64,000 bases of DNA, from the NCBI GenBank assembly GCA_963720075.1, contig CAVREG010000019.1, positions 558,001 to 622,000 on the forward strand. The letters run 5' to 3'. The DNA is from PALSA-188 sp963720075 (lineage in GTDB: Bacteria > Acidobacteriota > Terriglobia > Terriglobales > Acidobacteriaceae). Made by a program: the position numbers and the translations under genes. Numbering within the stretch: position 1 is the first letter of the stretch; each line of letters begins with the position of its first letter. This document shows positions 9,005-18,270 of the stretch, piece by piece. Under the pieces are notes generated by a model. The model did no database searches, was not told where the DNA came from, and worked only from the letters and a program-made list of their open reading frames with translations.

Positions 9005-10431
9005 ATGCGCGAACTGACACTTCTCCCAGCCTCGTTAATGGCTGAACAAATTCGCCGCAGGAAACTTTCGGCGGTTGAATTAGTCCAATCACATCTTTCC
9101 CAGATAGAACGGCTGAATCCGCAACTGAATGCTTTTGTGCAACTGCGTGCTGAAGACGCTCTTCGCGAGGCGGTGAGGCGGATAAAGCAGTAGCGCGCAA
9201 CGACGTCGGAGCTCGGCCCGCTGCATGGCGTCCCGATCAGCATTAAGAGTTCGATAGATGTCGCCGGAATGCGATGTGAGGCCGGGACGAAGCTGCGCGA
9301 AGGCCATGTCGCCGCTCAGGATGCGCCGCTGGTTGCGCGGCTTCGGCAGGCTGGGGCGATTATTTTAGGCATGACGAACACTCCCGAGTTGCTGATGGCG
9401 TGGGAGACGGACAATCTTCTTTATGGGCGCACGAATAATCCGTGGGATTTATCGCGGACAGCGGGAGGTTCCAGCGGGGGCGAGGCGGCGGCGATCGCTT
9501 CGGGATGTTCCGCTGGAGGCGTGGGCAGCGATGGCGGAGGATCCATCCGCGTACCTGCTCACTTTAGCGGCATTTGCGGATTGAAGCCTACGCCTGGCCG
9601 GATTCCGGCGACTGGGCATTTTCCATCTTCGGTCGGCCCGTTCGCTCTGACTGGAGTAGTTGGGCCGATGGCCCGCACCGTCGGCGATTTGAAGATTCTG
9701 TTTGAGGTTATGCAAGGCCCGGACGATGGCGATCCTTCGGCCGCGCCTGTTCCGGTGCGCTGGCCTCACGACGAAGACTTGAGGAATATCCGCATCGGAT
9801 ATTTTGAGGATGATGGGCGAACTCCGGTCACGCCCGAAACGCGTGCGGCGGTCAGGAAAGCCTGCAAACGCCTTGCAGAGCGCCGGATTCCAAGTTGAAT
9901 CTTTTCTTCCTAATGGTCTTGAGCGCGCGAGAGGACTCTGGTGGAAGTTTTTCGGGATTACGGGAGGAATGCTTCTTGGGCCGATGATTCAAGGTCACGA
10001 GTCCGAGATCAGCCCAATTCTTAAAGAATTTTCCGGATGGGCGGCCGACGAGCAGCACACCGCCGAATCGCTACTCGATATGTGGATGCAGCGCGACGAA
10101 GTCCGCATAAACGTGGTGCGGCAAATGCGAGAGCACCCGATTTTGATTTGTCCGGTTGCGGCGATTCCTGCGTTTCGGCACGGTGAGCGCAGTTGGAATA
10201 TCGACGGTCAGCGAAGTTAAGTACTTGGATGCATGGAGCTACTGCGAATGGTTTAATCTGCTGGGATTCCCGGCTGCCGTCGTTCCGGTCGGGCAGTCAC
10301 CGGAGGGCTTGCCGATTGGAGTTCAGATCGTGGGGCGTCCGTGGGAAGAAGAAATGGTGCTTTCCGTCGCTGCCGCGGTGGAAAAGCAATGCGGCGGCTT
10401 TCGAGCGCCGCCAATGGCGCTGACTGTTTAG
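9005..10431 (+). pseudogene. Amidase signature family enzyme, disrupted by one stop codon and two frameshifts
   Basis: The combined frames give a nearly complete ~475-residue amidase (GatA-like amidase signature family). The N-terminus (LMAEQIRRRKLSAVELVQSHL) runs to an in-frame TAG at 9191-9193. The same frame resumes with GPLHGVPISIKSSIDVAG, which carries the catalytic Lys, then GGSSGGEAAAI (cis-Ser) and GSDGGGSIRVPAHFSG (Ser nucleophile). Near 9877 an extra base shifts to the frame encoding ALQSAGFQVESF, and near 10209 another extra base shifts to EVKYLDAWSYCEWFNLLG and the normal C-terminus. The catalytic triad codons are intact, so decay is recent, or the lesions are sequence errors. Confidence 0.85.
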
Positions 10432-10530
10432 CGCGATACCTTGAGTATTGGGTGCGCGCAATTTCCTCCTATTCCTTTGTGTCTTCTCCCGCCATTTGTG
10501 ATTAAATTCTGTACCGTGGCTCGACGACCA

Positions 10531-13500
10531 ATGACCCGACGCATTCTTATCTTACCGGCCGTAATCTGCATCGCTTTTTTTGGGATCTTTTCCCAGGAGG
10601 CAGCATCTCCGCATATTGCCGATTCAATTCAAGCCGCAACGCTCAACAACATTGGCGTTGCGTATATGAATCAGCAGCTCTTCGAAAAGGCTCTGAATCA
10701 TTTCGAGCAGGCTGCGAAGCTTGATTCGCATTTGGCGATCGCGAATATAAATCAAGCTATTGCTCTGCTTAATCTCGGGCGCATTGATCAAGCTAAGCCG
10801 CTACTCGACGAGGCAGTAATACGCGATCCGAAAGATCCTCATGCCTGGTACGCCCTCGGTCTTCTGCAAAAAAATAGCAGCGATCCCCAGGCAGCGGTGG
10901 AGGCTTTCCGGCGTGTGATTGAAATTGATCCGAACGATGCCGATACCTGGTATTTTCTCGGATCAGTTTATTCGCAGCTTCGGCAATTTCCCGCAGCGAT
11001 TGATGCTTTCGAGCATGCGTTGAAGGTCAATCCCCTTCATGCTTCCGCGCAGTTCGGATTGTCGCGCGCCTATCAACAATCGGGCGACACCGCCCATGCG
11101 CGGGAACATCTAGCCCGCTTTCAATTCATTACTCAACACAAGCTCGGCACCGCGATCAGTCTCGCATACGGAGATCAGGGAAAATATTCCCTTGCGGAAG
11201 AATCGCCGTCGGTTTTAGCGAAAGTTCCGCCCGAGATCCCGGTGAACTTCGTGGACGTGACGCAGGAATCAGGCTTAATTACGAAAGGATCGCGCCGGAC
11301 CGGCAACGATTTGGCTTCTACCATTGGGCCAGGCGCATGCTTTCTGGACTACGACGGCGACGGCAAGCTCGACATTTTTCTTCCAGACAACGGGGCCGAA
11401 GGAGGGATGTCGCTATATCACAACCTTGGCAATGGGAAGTATGAAGATGCGACGAAAAAAGCGGGCCTTGATCCGAGGCTCCATGGAATCGGGTGCACGG
11501 CCGGAGACTATGACAATGACGGAGCCACTGACCTAGCCGTTAGCATTAACGGACGCGTAATGCTGCTGCACAACGAAAAGAATGGCACGTTCAAGGATGT
11601 GGCTGAGTCTGTCGGTATAAAAAGCGACGGCCTAAATATCGGATTAACGTTTGTTGATTACGATCACGATGGAGACATTGACTTATACGTCACTAGGCCG
11701 TCGGACCCAAATTTCATCTCTGGCTTGCCGATTGCACGTCCGGCGATCTGGTCTGAACAAATTCCTTCGCTCACACAGAACACAATGTGGCGCAACAATG
11801 GGAATGGTACTTTTACTGACGTAAGCGCTGCGATTGGCCTCGGCGGGTCAGCATCGGAAATTGCATCTGTGGGCACCGACTACAACAATGACCGCGCTGT
11901 CGACCTTCTCGTTACTAGCGGACAGAAGCCGCCGATCATTTTTGAAAATCCTCGCGAGGGAGTTTTTGAGAGTCATCAGTTCTGGTCCGAATCCATGGCC
12001 AGCCCGGCGGTAGGCGTTGCGGTCCTTGACTTCGACCATGACGGATGGATGGATGTCGCTTTTACACATTGGGGCGCACCCGCAATAAGTCTCTGGCGCA
12101 ACAATCAGGGCAAGGGCTTTGACTCTGTGACGCTGCCCGCAACAAACTGGGTCCGCGCCTATGGCGTTGCCGCGTTCGATTACGACAATGACGGCTGGGT
12201 TGATCTTGTGGCCATCGGCGAAACTGCGCAAGGTAAGGGCGAAGTGAAGCTCTTCCGCAATCTTGGGCCTGAAGGCTTCAAAGACGTCACCGCCGATGTT
12301 GGGCTCGACAAAATTCAGCTAAAAGATCCGCGAGCAATCATTACCGGAGACTTCGAGGGTGACGGTGCGACCGGGCTGCTCATCACACAGAATCATGGTC
12401 CTGCTGTGCTTTTGCGAAACGAGGGCGGCAACAAGAATAACTGGTTGCGGCTCGCACTCACGGGTCTGAACGACAACAAGAGTGCCATTGGAACCAAGAT
12501 CGAGGTGTTTTCCGGAGGCAATCGCCAGAAGTTTGAGATCGCCGGGTCGTCGGGATATCTCGGGCAAAATTCAACGCAGATTGTTGTTGGCCTCGGACAA
12601 GCGAAACAGGCCGATGTCGTTCGCATGTTGTGGCCTACGGGAGTGTTGCAGGATGAAATCGAAGTTCCAGCGAATCGCGAGCAGGCGTACACGGAAATAG
12701 ACCGTCGCGGCAGTTCGTGTCCAACACTCTTCGCATGGGATGGCGAGCGCTATCAACTTGTCGCCGACATTCTTGGCGCTGGAGTTGTGGGCCACTGGGT
12801 TGGGCCCGGCCAGCGCAATATCCCGCGTCCAACTGAGTATGTGAAGGTAGACCGCAACGCGATCCGAGAGAAAGATGGAAGGCTCAGCTTCCGCCTGATG
12901 GAACCGATGGAGGAAGTTGTCTATCTCGATCAGGTTCGATTGCTGGCGGTTGATCATCCCAGCGGCGTGGAAGTTTATCCCAACGAATATTTCGCGAGCA
13001 ATCCGCCTTACCCCGCGTTCAAGATAATCACAAGCCGTGATGCGCGTCCGCCGGCAGGAGCGTGGGATGAACATGGTCACGATGTTCTGCCCGATTTGCT
13101 GGCGCATCACTATTTCGGCGATTTCAAATTGCTGCCATTTAAAGGCTTCGCAAAATTGCACAGCGTTGAACTTGATCTCGGCGAGCCTTATCGGGGCGGT
13201 CCGTTAAGGTTATTGATGCACGGCGAAATTGAGTACTTCACCGCGACGGGAATGTACGCCGCCGATCAGGCCGGAATCAAGGCAATTGCTCCCCACGTGG
13301 AAGCTCAAGATGCAAATGGAAAATGGAAGCGCGTACTTGATGACATGGGCTTTCCAGCGGGGCTTCCGCGAACGATCACTGCCGACCTGAGTAAAGTACT
13401 ACCCGTGGGGACGAAGCGGATTCGCATCTCGACAAACTTGCAGATTTATTGGGACAGCATTCTGATTGATCGAACGCCCCAGAATCTGAAATCAACGCTG

Positions 13501-14001
13501 ACTGAGGTTCCGCTGGAGCGCGCCGACCTGGAGTTTCACGGCTACCCCAGGCAGATCGAAGCTCAACCGCCGGGAAATGTTAAATATGTTTATGAGCAGG
13601 TCAGCCGCACCGGGCCTTATGCGCGTCAGGCCGGGACTTACACGCGTTACGGCGACGTGCGGCCATTGCTCAGCAATTTCGATGATCGTCTTGTGGTAAT
13701 GGGATCAGGCGACGAGGTTGCGCTGGACTTTAGTCCTGCCTCGCTACCTGCGCTTCCAAAAGGGTGGACGCGCGACTACTTCTTCGAAGCAAACGGATAT
13801 GAAAAAGACATGGATTTCTACGCCGCCGACGGAAGCACGGTAGAACCTTTGCCTTTCCGGGGAATGAGTGGATATCCATACCACGGCCAGGCGTTTCCCT
13901 CCGATGATTCGCATCTGAATTATTTGCTGAAGTACAACACGCGATACGTCTCAGGGAACGAGCCTACGGGATACAGCTACGATTACGGGTCGGGGAAATG
14001 A
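10531..14001 (+). CDS. Secreted TPR / FG-GAP (VCBS) / ASPIC-UnbV repeat protein
   Basis: About 1156 residues from the ATG at 10531 (the frame is open from 10441). A hydrophobic signal (ILILPAVICIAFFGIFS) is followed by four to five TPRs up to about residue 230. Then come repeated calcium-binding-like FG-GAP/VCBS units with DxDxDG loops (FLDYDGDGKLDIF, GDYDNDGATDLAV, FVDYDHDGDIDLYV, DFDHDGWMDVAF, DYDNDGWVDLV). An ASPIC/UnbV (CRTAC1) domain follows (NNWLRLALTG, SAIGTKIEVFSGG). The last ~450 residues form a beta-rich region without a name I recognise. Such proteins are extracellular or periplasmic and common in Acidobacteria; the molecular role is unknown. Confidence 0.85.
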   Translation: MTRRILILPAVICIAFFGIFSQEAASPHIADSIQAATLNNIGVAYMNQQLFEKALNHFEQAAKLDSHLAIANINQAIALLNLGRIDQAKPLLDEAVIRDPKDPHAWYALGLLQKNSSDPQAAVEAFRRVIEIDPNDADTWYFLGSVYSQLRQFPAAIDAFEHALKVNPLHASAQFGLSRAYQQSGDTAHAREHLARFQFITQHKLGTAISLAYGDQGKYSLAEESPSVLAKVPPEIPVNFVDVTQESGLITKGSRRTGNDLASTIGPGACFLDYDGDGKLDIFLPDNGAEGGMSLYHNLGNGKYEDATKKAGLDPRLHGIGCTAGDYDNDGATDLAVSINGRVMLLHNEKNGTFKDVAESVGIKSDGLNIGLTFVDYDHDGDIDLYVTRPSDPNFISGLPIARPAIWSEQIPSLTQNTMWRNNGNGTFTDVSAAIGLGGSASEIASVGTDYNNDRAVDLLVTSGQKPPIIFENPREGVFESHQFWSESMASPAVGVAVLDFDHDGWMDVAFTHWGAPAISLWRNNQGKGFDSVTLPATNWVRAYGVAAFDYDNDGWVDLVAIGETAQGKGEVKLFRNLGPEGFKDVTADVGLDKIQLKDPRAIITGDFEGDGATGLLITQNHGPAVLLRNEGGNKNNWLRLALTGLNDNKSAIGTKIEVFSGGNRQKFEIAGSSGYLGQNSTQIVVGLGQAKQADVVRMLWPTGVLQDEIEVPANREQAYTEIDRRGSSCPTLFAWDGERYQLVADILGAGVVGHWVGPGQRNIPRPTEYVKVDRNAIREKDGRLSFRLMEPMEEVVYLDQVRLLAVDHPSGVEVYPNEYFASNPPYPAFKIITSRDARPPAGAWDEHGHDVLPDLLAHHYFGDFKLLPFKGFAKLHSVELDLGEPYRGGPLRLLMHGEIEYFTATGMYAADQAGIKAIAPHVEAQDANGKWKRVLDDMGFPAGLPRTITADLSKVLPVGTKRIRISTNLQIYWDSILIDRTPQNLKSTLTEVPLERADLEFHGYPRQIEAQPPGNVKYVYEQVSRTGPYARQAGTYTRYGDVRPLLSNFDDRLVVMGSGDEVALDFSPASLPALPKGWTRDYFFEANGYEKDMDFYAADGSTVEPLPFRGMSGYPYHGQAFPSDDSHLNYLLKYNTRYVSGNEPTGYSYDYGSGK

Positions 14002-14037
14002 GAAAGGCAATTCCGGCTGCTTCAACATTCATCATCG

Positions 14038-14065
14038 GTAGACATGTTGCTTGCCACGTCTCTAC
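14038..14065. repeat. Short imperfect palindrome of the GTAGAGACG...CGTCTCTAC type
   Basis: GTAGA at 14038-14042 pairs with TCTAC at 14061-14065 around a degenerate stem and a TTGCTTGC loop. It sits between two convergent genes and overlaps the stop codon of the minus-strand gene. The same sequence theme occurs at 63841-63927 and, more weakly, at 29655-29687. Confidence 0.55.
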
Positions 14066-15075
14066 ACAATGACTGGAATATCGGAAAGAATCAGCTCGCT
14101 GCCATCTATGCCGGATTTCGGCGGAATAGAATCTGAAATTCCGGGTACGGATATTGGGTCGTCCGGAAGTTTCGCTATGGCGACGTACGCCGCCATTTTT
14201 CCGGCATATAAAAAGTCGGCCGCCGCGAAGTACAACAGCCCCACGAGCAAAACTCCTCCAAGCACAATCCCCGGAGGAAGAACTCCAGCAAATGCCAGTG
14301 GAAACGCAACGACGGAAGTGGCAACAAAAAACACAATCGTGTGCGCGATTCCGAACCAGGTGCCCGCCGCCATTATCGAACCCCAGCGGACACGCCACAA
14401 ATCTATTGCGCGTGAAATTGCGCTGAATGTGCCACTACCGTCGGCCACCACAAAAATCGCAGCCAGAGACAGAATCCAATTGAGCAGCCACCACGCCAGG
14501 GAAATACCCATCACAAACATCAGAAATATAAGCATGGCGGCTGCCGGTGAAGGATTGGCACGCGGCGATGCGGCCTCGGCCAAGACGAATGTTCCAAGAA
14601 GCGCCAAGAGCGCGGCCGCCGATACGACGACCCTCAAAAGATTAAGTCCGAACGGGGCACGCTGCCGAATTTTCGCGGATGGCGCAATTTCCGATGGATC
14701 TACTAAAGCGTCGCCATCTTCCCGAAGATACGTTAGAAGCGCTATTACGGTCCCTCTCCGCGCCAATGATGAAACGACGATCCATGCGCCCGATAGCAGT
14801 GTGAATAGTAGAAGAGTAGCCTTGGCCATTCGAGGCGCACTGCCGCCAAAAATATGAGCCAGTGCCTGGGAGATGAGCAACGGATGTCTGGTGCGCAACA
14901 GAAAAAGATCTCCGCGACTAACCGGCAAAGTTCTGAAGTATTCGAGAATCAGAGATGTCAGGGACAAAATCGCAGCGGAGCCGAAAGTCCAGCGCCATGC
15001 GATTTCAGCGAACCCAAGCGACGGGCGGCTGAACATCAGACGGAAGCCTTCGATGGTGGGAGAGCGTTGCTTCAT
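14062..15075 (-). CDS. Multi-spanning membrane protein of unknown function
   Basis: 337 residues with about six to seven hydrophobic segments. Clear ones are near 29-50, 80-102, 143-165, 177-203, 236-258 and 264-290. An N-terminal amphipathic part (TIEGFRLMFSRPSLGFAEIAWRW) resembles the start of other acidobacterial membrane proteins of this type. The ATG at 15075 is 7 nt after the leuS stop codon, so translation is probably coupled to leuS; there is no clear Shine-Dalgarno. An upstream TTG at 15096 would overlap leuS. No function can be assigned. Confidence 0.7.
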   Translation of the reverse strand: MKQRSPTIEGFRLMFSRPSLGFAEIAWRWTFGSAAILSLTSLILEYFRTLPVSRGDLFLLRTRHPLLISQALAHIFGGSAPRMAKATLLLFTLLSGAWIVVSSLARRGTVIALLTYLREDGDALVDPSEIAPSAKIRQRAPFGLNLLRVVVSAAALLALLGTFVLAEAASPRANPSPAAAMLIFLMFVMGISLAWWLLNWILSLAAIFVVADGSGTFSAISRAIDLWRVRWGSIMAAGTWFGIAHTIVFFVATSVVAFPLAFAGVLPPGIVLGGVLLVGLLYFAAADFLYAGKMAAYVAIAKLPDDPISVPGISDSIPPKSGIDGSELILSDIPVIV

Positions 15076-15082
15076 TTCGTAT

Positions 15083-17698
15083 TCAGCGAACCACAATGTT
15101 GATGAGCTTCCCCGGCACGACGATTACCTTCACAATCTGTTTCCCCGCGATGGTGGCCTTAACTTTTTCATCTGCCAAAGCGCGCTCGCGGATTGTTTCT
15201 TCGGAAGCGTCCGCAGGCACGACTATGAGGCCTCGCAACTTGCCATTTACTTGCACCGGAATTTCAATCTCTTCTTCTTTCGCCAGAGCCGGATCATACT
15301 TCGGCCAGGAAGCACGCAACAGGCTTCCCTTTTCGCCAAGTATTTCCCACAATTCATGTGCTAGATATGGGGCGAAGGGCGCGAGCAGCAACACGAGAGC
15401 GTGTTGAACTGCGGCGAGCAGAGTTTCCGGCACGACCTTCGCGGGCGACGACCCCATTCGAGTTCGCTCAGAGCTGGTCTGTGCCACACTTTCTTCTGCG
15501 GCATAGAGTTCGTTGACCAACTCCATAATCGCGGCGATGCAGGTGTTGAAATGCCAGCGTCCCTGAAAGTCATCGCTTACGCGCTTGATGGTCTGGTGCA
15601 ACTTGCGTTGGATTTGGCGAGCCTCGGGCGTCAAGGCTTCGTCGGCTCGTTTTGAAGACGCAGCAGGTTGCGCCTCCGCCGGAGATTTGTCCGCGTGCCT
15701 GGCAACGTACCGGTACACTCGGCTCAAGAATCGCTGGATGCCTTCAATTCCTTTATCGTTCCAATCCAAATCGCGATCGGGAGGCGCCGCGAACAGGCTA
15801 TACATGCGCGCACTGTCGGCACCGTAGCGGGCGACCATCTCGTCGGGAGAAACGACGTTGCCTAGACTCTTCGACATCTTGGCACCATCTTTGATGACCA
15901 TTCCCTGTGTGAACAATCTTGCGACGGGTTCGGCGTTTTTGACCAATCCCAAGTCACGCATGAATTTTGTCCAGAATCGCGAATAAATTAAATGGAGAAT
16001 GGCGTGCTCGACGCCTCCAATGTATTGGTCTATGCCGCGATCTCCAAACCAATATCCGGCGATCTCGCTGTCGAACGGGGCTTTATTATTGTGAGCATCG
16101 GTGTAGCGATAGAAATACCAGGACGAATCTACAAATGTGTCCATGGTGTCGGTCTCGCGCCGCGCGGGACCGCCGCATTTTGGGCAAGTCGTATTCACAA
16201 ATTCGGGTACGAGGCTGAGAGGCGACCCGCCTGTGAGCGTAATGTCAATTTTGTCGGGTAAAAGTACCGGCAAATCTTTCTCGGGAACTGGGACGATTCC
16301 ATCCTTTTCGCAATAGAGCATTGGGATCGGCGTGCCCCAATAGCGCTGGCGTGATACTCCCCAGTCTTTCAGGCGATAAGTAACGGTCGCTTTGCCGAAG
16401 CCGCTATTCTCGGCATGAGCGGACATTTTCTTGATAGCGTCTTCACAGCTGAGCCCGCTGAAAGAACCAGAGTTAACCAATGAGCCATCCAACGGAGTAA
16501 ATGGCAATTCTTGCGTGGCGCGGGCGCCCTCGCCCGCGTTCCCCGGCAAAATGACCTGACGAATTTCAAGATCATATTTTTTAGCGAATTCGAAGTCCCT
16601 TTCATCGTGAGCCGGGACGCTCATAATCGCGCCGGTTCCGTAGTCCATTAGAATGTAGTTCGCCACCCAGATCGGAATCTTCTCTTCGTTGTAAGGATTC
16701 ACTGCAAACCGGCCCGTACTTACGCCGTGCTTTTCGATCGCTCCGATGTCCCCGACTTCTCTGGCCTTGCGTTGTTCGGAGATCAACCGATCTACTTCCC
16801 CGCGCAACCTTGTATCGCTCGCGGCGAAACCGGTAACCAGCGGATGTTCAGGCGCAATCTGGATCGAAGTCGCTCCGTAAATCGTATCCACACGCGTGGT
16901 GAAAACCGTGATTTTGGAATCTGACGCTTCCCTGTCAATCTTGAAATCAACCAGCGTGCCGTCGCTCCGCCCAATCCAATTGCGCTGCATGGTTTTGACC
17001 TTTTCGGGCCAACCGTCGAGTTTTTCCAAATCATGCAGCAATTCATCCGCGTAATGAGTGATCCGTAAGAACCACTGCTCCAATTCCCGCTGTTCAACGA
17101 CCGTATTTTCGTGACGCCAGCAGCATCCCGCGACCACCTGCTCGTTCGCCAAAACGGTGGCGCAGTCCGGACACCAGTTGACCCTGCTCTTTTTTCGATA
17201 CGCCAGCCCGCGCTCGTAGAATTTCAGAAAGAACCATTGATTCCAGCGGTAATAATCCGGAAGGCAGGTCGTGACTTCACGCGACCAATCGTAGGCGAAG
17301 CCTAGGCGCTTCATTTGCGCCTTCATGTTTGTAATGTTATGGAGGGTCCATTCGCGGGGCGGAGTGTTGTTAGAAATCGCGGCGTTCTCCGCCGGAAGAC
17401 CAAACGAATCCCATCCCATGGGATGAAGCACGTTGTATCCATTCATCCACATATAGCGGGCAAGCGCATCTCCAATGGCGTAATTGCGAACGTGCCCCAT
17501 GTGCAACGCGCCTGAAGGGTACGGCAGCATTTCCAGCACGTAATATTTCGGTTTGACGGAATTCGGCTCGGCAGCATAGCGCGATGAGTCCTGTTCCCAG
17601 CGCTCAAGCCATTTTGTCTCGATGCCTTGAGCATCGTAGCGAATTTCGTCGCCCGGGCTTCGGTCGTGACGAACCGTGGCGCTGTTTTCTTCTTGCAT
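15083..17698 (-). CDS. leuS: Leucyl-tRNA synthetase
   Basis: 871 residues, the normal bacterial length. This class I synthetase charges tRNA-Leu in the cytoplasm. The HIGH-type motif is PSGALHMGHVRNYAIGD (~62-78). The editing (CP1) domain lies around 230-430 with VFTTRVDTIYGAT. A zinc-ribbon-like CPKCGG is visible, as is the tRNA/synthesis core DTFVDSSWYFYRY. The KMSKS loop is DGAKMSKSLGN (~615-625). The C-terminus carries the anticodon-binding helix bundle and the LeuRS-specific tail (VNGKLRG). A short Ser/Arg-rich insert around residue 730 is variable. The following membrane gene may be coupled to it. Confidence 0.97.
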   Translation of the reverse strand: MQEENSATVRHDRSPGDEIRYDAQGIETKWLERWEQDSSRYAAEPNSVKPKYYVLEMLPYPSGALHMGHVRNYAIGDALARYMWMNGYNVLHPMGWDSFGLPAENAAISNNTPPREWTLHNITNMKAQMKRLGFAYDWSREVTTCLPDYYRWNQWFFLKFYERGLAYRKKSRVNWCPDCATVLANEQVVAGCCWRHENTVVEQRELEQWFLRITHYADELLHDLEKLDGWPEKVKTMQRNWIGRSDGTLVDFKIDREASDSKITVFTTRVDTIYGATSIQIAPEHPLVTGFAASDTRLRGEVDRLISEQRKAREVGDIGAIEKHGVSTGRFAVNPYNEEKIPIWVANYILMDYGTGAIMSVPAHDERDFEFAKKYDLEIRQVILPGNAGEGARATQELPFTPLDGSLVNSGSFSGLSCEDAIKKMSAHAENSGFGKATVTYRLKDWGVSRQRYWGTPIPMLYCEKDGIVPVPEKDLPVLLPDKIDITLTGGSPLSLVPEFVNTTCPKCGGPARRETDTMDTFVDSSWYFYRYTDAHNNKAPFDSEIAGYWFGDRGIDQYIGGVEHAILHLIYSRFWTKFMRDLGLVKNAEPVARLFTQGMVIKDGAKMSKSLGNVVSPDEMVARYGADSARMYSLFAAPPDRDLDWNDKGIEGIQRFLSRVYRYVARHADKSPAEAQPAASSKRADEALTPEARQIQRKLHQTIKRVSDDFQGRWHFNTCIAAIMELVNELYAAEESVAQTSSERTRMGSSPAKVVPETLLAAVQHALVLLLAPFAPYLAHELWEILGEKGSLLRASWPKYDPALAKEEEIEIPVQVNGKLRGLIVVPADASEETIRERALADEKVKATIAGKQIVKVIVVPGKLINIVVR

Positions 17699-17780
17699 GA
17701 GATTCTGATTCTACAATGAGGGTGAAGACTTGCATCAAGCGGGTGCTCGGACCGTTGCGATGTAAAATTCGCTTTTGCCC

Positions 17781-17809
17781 TTGTTTCGTACTTGCATTGG
17801 TAGTTTAAT
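17781..17809 (+). promoter_or_regulatory. Possible sigma-70-type promoter for the small secreted protein
   Basis: TTGTTT (17781-17786) and TTTAAT (17804-17809) are separated by 17 nt and lie about 40 bp upstream of the start codon. The -10 match is good; the -35 match is weak. Confidence 0.4.
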
Positions 17810-17847
17810 TTCAGAGTTAACCTTACCAACCAAAGGAGGGTTTCACC

Positions 17848-18186
17848 GTGAAAAAGCTGTTAGTTCTAGCACTCGGTTTTTCAATCGTCGTAAGCATTTG
17901 CGCTGTCGCACAGGACAACATGGGAAACACGTCTGCGGGTTCCATGTCCACGAGCGACAAACCAATGGCTAAGGCGCCATTGATGAGCATCAAGGGGACT
18001 GTGAAGCAAGATGGCGACAAAATTACATTCGTTTCGGACAAGGACAGCAAGTCCTGGGACGTAATGAATCCGGAAAAGTTAAAGGACCACGTAGGTCATC
18101 ATGTGCAGGTTAGCGCCCACGTTTATGCAGATAAGGGCGCAATCCACGTGATGAGCGTAAAAATGCTCAAACAATCTGCCATGTAG
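17848..18186 (+). CDS. Small secreted protein, unknown function
   Basis: 112 residues. A clear Sec signal (KKLLVLALGFSIVVSICAVA) is followed by a Met/Ser/Asp-rich linker and a compact beta-rich domain. Its landmarks are SIKGTVKQDGDKITFVSDKDSKSWDVMNPEKLKDHVGHHVQ and VYADKGAIHVMSVKM. Similar acidobacterial secreted proteins share the D(K/N)xxWxVxNPExLKxHxGHHV pattern, with His residues that could bind metal; I know no proven role. The start is GTG at 17848 with AAAGGAGG 8 nt upstream. A terminator follows, so it is a single-gene unit. Confidence 0.82.
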   Translation: MKKLLVLALGFSIVVSICAVAQDNMGNTSAGSMSTSDKPMAKAPLMSIKGTVKQDGDKITFVSDKDSKSWDVMNPEKLKDHVGHHVQVSAHVYADKGAIHVMSVKMLKQSAM

Positions 18187-18208
18187 TCTCATCAAAATGT
18201 GAAGCTCC

Positions 18209-18236
18209 GGGCGGCGAAATGCCGCCCTTTGTTTTA
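18209..18236 (+). terminator. Rho-independent terminator after the small secreted protein gene
   Basis: The 7-bp stem GGGCGGC/GCCGCCC with loop GAAAT is followed by TTTGTTTTA. Its position argues against a DedA start upstream of it at 18199. Confidence 0.85.
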
Positions 18237-18270
18237 TTGGCAAAGTTTATTGGCGAACAGCGCGAGTCCC

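Noticed and set aside
9191..9193. In-frame TAG in the amidase as a pyrrolysine codon
   Set aside because: The gene has two further frameshifts, TAG is at a variable position between N-terminal helices, and pyrrolysine use is not expected in this lineage. Pseudogene is simpler.
14051..14857. A 268-codon plus-strand open frame opposite the membrane gene at 14062-15075
   Set aside because: Thr/Ala/Ser/Arg-rich composition typical of antisense frames; the minus-strand frame has a coherent membrane-protein pattern.
18199..18270. Upstream ATG at 18199 as the DedA-rhodanese start
   Set aside because: It would place the terminator hairpin of the preceding gene inside the coding region, and the added 24 residues are not membrane-protein-like.
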